Assembly: GCA_947258675.1 (NCBI GenBank)
Contig: CAMYJP010000186.1
Location: forward strand, 1-8,210
Direction: 5' to 3'
Origin: an uncultured Desulfobulbaceae bacterium
GTDB taxonomy: Bacteria > Desulfobacterota > Desulfobulbia > Desulfobulbales > BM004
DNA length: 8,210 nt
Positions within the stretch are counted from its first letter, which is position 1, and each line of letters starts with the position of its first letter. The notes below the pieces were generated by a model. The model saw only the letters and a list, made by a program, of their open reading frames with translations. It was not told where the DNA came from and did not search any database. Made by a program: the position numbers and the translations under genes. Positions 5,879 through 8,210 of the stretch are shown here, piece by piece.

Positions 5879-7570
5879 ATGTCAGTTGATGAACTGCTTA
5901 ATTTGAAAAGATTGGGTATCAAAAAAGATGTCGTCCCAAATCTCGGACTTACAAAAGGAATTGAAAATCTTCATTTCTCAAAGCTTGTTACAGAATCGGT
6001 AAGAAGGGGCGAGGGAGAACTCAGCAGAAAAGGAACTTTGGTTATAAACACCAGGGTTGATGATCAGTACGGTGTTCAACGGCATACAGGTAGAACGCCG
6101 GTAGCTCGTTATTTCATAGATGATGAAGAAGGTGTTGATTTTTCAAATACCAAGCTGAATCAACCAATGACAAGAAAGACAGCTGACAAGATCCATAAAG
6201 AAATCATTGCCCATATAAATGATAAAAAAGAAATTTTTGTCGCCAATCGAATGCTAGGGGCAGATCTGGCAAACGCCTTTCCTCTGCAGTTTATTACATC
6301 GTATGCATCCAGAGCATTATTTGCTATAAATCAATTTCGAGATCTTCCTCCTTTGGAAATGATAGAAACAGGACAGATTGAGCAGGATGCAGTAACGGTA
6401 TTTGTTATTCCTGAATTAAAACTTGATCCTGAAAAATATAAATTGCAACAAGACGGCGCTGTTATTCTAGATTTGAAAAATAGAAGAATACTGGTTGCGG
6501 GAATGAACTATTGCGGTGAACCGAAAAAGGGAGCCTTTACCTTTTTAAATTATATTTTTCCAACTATGGACATATTTCCGATGCATTGTGGCGCTAATAT
6601 TGGGAAAGAAAGGGATTCTGCACTGTTCTTCGGTCTTTCCGGTACTGGTAAAACCACTTTGTCCTCAGATCCTAACAGAATCATGCTAGGTGATGATGAA
6701 ATTGCCTGGGGACCTGACGGTTTGTTCGCCATGGAAGGCGGGTGCTATGCAAAACTTATAAGGCTCGATAGAAATGCGGAGCCAGATATCTATATTGCCA
6801 TGAAGAAATTTGGTGCGCTTGCTGAAAATGTAGTTATGGAAAATGGGATTTTTAACTATGATGATGGCAGTATCACGGAAAATACCAGAGGTTCCTATCC
6901 ATTAAAAAGCCTACCAAATTCCAGTGAAACCGGGATCGCCAATCATCCAAAAACAATATTCTTTTTATCGGCGGATGCTACTGGAATCCTGCCGCCGATA
7001 TCGAGACTCGACTCCATGCAGGCTATGTATCATTTTTTAATGGGTTACACGTCAAAACTCGCTGGCACTGAGGTTGGTGTAAAAGACCCTGAACCAAATT
7101 TTTCAGCATGTTACGGTCTGCCATTTATGCCCAGGAACTTGTTTGAGTATGCGAAACTTTTGGAGAGAAAATTAAAACAATTCAACGCCCAGGTTTACCT
7201 GGTGAATACCGGTTGGTCTGGCGGCGGGTATGGGGTGGGATCAAGAATTGCTATCAGGGATAGTAGAATTATGATCGCTGAGGCATTAAAAGGAAATCTG
7301 GACCATTCAGGATATCAGATACACGAGCAATTTGGTTTTGAAATGATAACAGAAGTTAAGGGAATATCCTCACAGGATATTCTCAAGCCATGGAAGACTT
7401 GGGATAATGTAGCTGCATATCGGCAGAAAGCCAATAATTTGTCAAAAAGTTTTCAGAAGAAATTTCTAGCAACATATCAGAGCAATAAAGAGGCAATGCA
7501 GTTAATGGATAACCTGATGCATTCAATTTTTACCCAGCGTGAGATCCCTAATTCATTATTATCGGATTAA
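5879..7570 (+). CDS. pckA: Phosphoenolpyruvate carboxykinase (ATP)
   Basis: The enzyme (EC 4.1.1.49) interconverts oxaloacetate plus ATP with phosphoenolpyruvate, CO2 and ADP in the cytosol, the entry to gluconeogenesis. Key sites match the E. coli enzyme in order: TGRTP (Arg72), the KKGAF lysines (216-217), PMHCGAN with His236, P-loop GLSGTGKTT (252-260), metal-binding GDDE (271-274) and ENTRGSYP with Arg337. FLSADATGILPPISRL (362-377) and YHFLMGYTSKLAGTE (384-398) are also typical. At 563 residues it is somewhat longer than the usual 520-540. It differs from the common form at GDDEIAWGPDGLFAMEGG, where E. coli has HGW and FNFEGG, and carries extra glycines in NTGWSGGGYGVGSRI, so it belongs to a divergent subgroup but looks active. 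The start is well supported: AAGGGGA (5866-5872) lies 6 bases before the ATG. Repeats and a hairpin fill the leader. Confidence 0.96.
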   Translation: MSVDELLNLKRLGIKKDVVPNLGLTKGIENLHFSKLVTESVRRGEGELSRKGTLVINTRVDDQYGVQRHTGRTPVARYFIDDEEGVDFSNTKLNQPMTRKTADKIHKEIIAHINDKKEIFVANRMLGADLANAFPLQFITSYASRALFAINQFRDLPPLEMIETGQIEQDAVTVFVIPELKLDPEKYKLQQDGAVILDLKNRRILVAGMNYCGEPKKGAFTFLNYIFPTMDIFPMHCGANIGKERDSALFFGLSGTGKTTLSSDPNRIMLGDDEIAWGPDGLFAMEGGCYAKLIRLDRNAEPDIYIAMKKFGALAENVVMENGIFNYDDGSITENTRGSYPLKSLPNSSETGIANHPKTIFFLSADATGILPPISRLDSMQAMYHFLMGYTSKLAGTEVGVKDPEPNFSACYGLPFMPRNLFEYAKLLERKLKQFNAQVYLVNTGWSGGGYGVGSRIAIRDSRIMIAEALKGNLDHSGYQIHEQFGFEMITEVKGISSQDILKPWKTWDNVAAYRQKANNLSKSFQKKFLATYQSNKEAMQLMDNLMHSIFTQREIPNSLLSD

Positions 7571-7594
7571 ACTTGCAGAATACTTTTTATTCCA

Positions 7595-7945
7595 ATGACC
7601 GCATTGAACACAACTGGTGTATTACTCTTATTTTCTTTTCTTATTATTACCGGTCTTTTTTTTCTTAATAAAAAAGCAAAACAGAAGAAATCTCTTATTT
7701 TGGCTTTAAGCTGGTTTTCATTTCTGATTGGCTTAATACTATTAATAATGGACATTGGCCTGATTGTCATAAAATCAGGCCCACAACAGATACTAGACTA
7801 TTTGTTATTTGTTAGATCAGCAAATAACAGTAATTTTGCCGGCAGATGGATATTCACAAGTTATTTTTTTCTAATATTGGGAGCCTTATTTATTGGTTAT
7901 TACCTGATTAACCGGTTGTTACAAAAAACAAACAGCGATAATTAA
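7595..7945 (+). CDS. Hypothetical small membrane protein
   Basis: This 116-residue frame is not recognised. It has three strongly hydrophobic segments (about 8-25, 34-59 and 86-106), with a basic loop KKAKQKK (26-32) after the first, which by the positive-inside rule would be cytoplasmic. A polar 25-residue loop separates segments 2 and 3. The ATG at 7595 lies 24 bp after the pckA stop and has no evident Shine-Dalgarno (the preceding bases are ACTTTTTATTCCA), so expression is uncertain, perhaps as part of the pckA transcript. Coding potential is supported mainly by the regular hydrophobic pattern and same-strand position. Confidence 0.5.
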   Translation: MTALNTTGVLLLFSFLIITGLFFLNKKAKQKKSLILALSWFSFLIGLILLIMDIGLIVIKSGPQQILDYLLFVRSANNSNFAGRWIFTSYFFLILGALFIGYYLINRLLQKTNSDN

Positions 7946-7959
7946 GTAACAACCTTAAT

Positions 7960-7978
7960 TCACCAGCTTTGCTGGTGA
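7960..7978 (+). terminator. Stem-loop after the pckA unit, possible terminator
   Basis: TCACCAGC (7960-7967) pairs perfectly with GCTGGTGA (7971-7978) around TTT, 15 bases after the stop of the small membrane protein. The position suits transcript end formation, but no T-run follows on either strand, so it may only stabilise the 3' end or be part of the following repeats. Confidence 0.35.
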
Positions 7979-8059
7979 GTCCCAGTTATGCTATGCAAGC
8001 AAGACAGTGACAAAATAAAGAGGACTTATTGCCAGTATTCTTTTCTTTCAAAACATTCA

Positions 8060-8100
8060 TTTTCTTTGTTTGCCCAAAGAAAACGAAGCAAAAGAAAGGG
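8060..8100. repeat. TTTCTTTG/CAAAGAAA interspersed palindromic repeat
   Basis: TTTTCTTTG (8060-8068) and CAAAGAAAA (8075-8083) form a perfect 9-bp stem with a 6-base loop, followed by GAAGCAAAAGAAAGGGC. From memory this resembles a widespread intergenic repeat of proteobacterial genomes in which TTTCTTTG and CAAAGAAA arms are followed by CCCTGTGCTTCTCGAAACGC (compare 8132-8151). The repeat therefore probably spans about 8036 to the window edge and continues beyond. The gap 7946-8210 holds no gene. Confidence 0.6.
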
Positions 8101-8114
8101 CAGCCGTTCATTTG

Positions 8115-8129
8115 TCCGCCTGAGGCGGA
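8115..8129. repeat. Short GC-rich palindrome, copy 1
   Basis: TCCGCCT and AGGCGGA form 7-bp arms around a single G. It is far richer in GC than the surrounding sequence and closely resembles the second palindrome at 8170-8186. Confidence 0.6.
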
Positions 8130-8154
8130 TTCCCTGTGCTTCTCGAAACGCCCG

Positions 8155-8205
8155 GAAGTTTGAAAACTCGTCCGCCTCGGGCGGACTCAAACAGGGTCAA
8201 ACTTC
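8155..8205. repeat. Nested inverted repeat with GC-rich palindrome, copy 2
   Basis: The outer arms GAAGTTTGA (8155-8163) and TCAAACTTC (8197-8205) are a perfect 9-bp inverted repeat. Inside lies GTCCGCC-TCG-GGCGGAC (8170-8186), a 7-bp stem with a 3-base loop. The flanks around it, ACTC and CTCAAACAGG, are continuous with the larger interspersed repeat, suggesting that the palindrome sits as an insert within it. Confidence 0.6.
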
Positions 8206-8210
8206 TATTT

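Noticed and set aside
7567..7770. 67-codon frame on the minus strand opposite the small membrane protein
   Set aside because: Lacks the regular hydrophobic pattern seen on the plus strand and reads towards the pckA 3' end; the plus-strand frame is preferred though neither is certain.

Overview
The window reads as ordinary chromosomal sequence from an AT-rich, Gram-negative, lipopolysaccharide-bearing bacterium. Several proteins (a PilZ protein with the form RRRHKR...NISLGG...GVQFGKL, a CoaX ending in a GLRIIYERN-type tail, and a core-type family 2 glycosyltransferase) resemble those of Desulfobacterota (Desulfobacterales-like deltaproteobacteria). That placement rests on remembered family patterns and is an inference, not a search result. 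No phage, plasmid, CRISPR, rRNA or tRNA genes are visible.

Layout. Positions 1-666 (+) hold the 3' part of a glycosyltransferase running in from outside the window. It converges on a minus-strand pair, coaX (type III pantothenate kinase, 1597-2367) followed by an LD-carboxypeptidase gene (663-1613). The two overlap by 17 bp, and the second shares a TTAA stop with the glycosyltransferase. A gene-poor stretch (2368-2845) follows: a palindromic, MITE-like repeat, then a short imperfect tandem duplication. Next come a minus-strand PilZ-domain gene (2846-3208) and, divergent from it, a probable lipoprotein M48 metalloprotease (3414-4370) and a SAM-dependent methyltransferase (4418-5002). Immediately after the methyltransferase stop lies a headless remnant of a sensor histidine kinase (5003-5230), coupled by an ATGA overlap to a small four-helix membrane protein (5227-5649). 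An intergenic region of inverted repeats precedes a full-length ATP-dependent PEP carboxykinase (5879-7570). A small hypothetical membrane protein (7595-7945), a stem-loop and an array of nested palindromic repeats (about 8036-8210) complete the window.

How the genes fit together. They do not form one obvious pathway: envelope sugar assembly, murein recycling, CoA synthesis, c-di-GMP response, envelope protein quality control and gluconeogenesis sit side by side. The most informative features are scars: a truncated kinase left between an intact methyltransferase and its former operon partner, and at least three separate families of intergenic inverted repeats. I found no convincing new multi-gene system. 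The best candidates for a second look are the kinase remnant with its His-bearing membrane partner and the intergenic palindromic elements.
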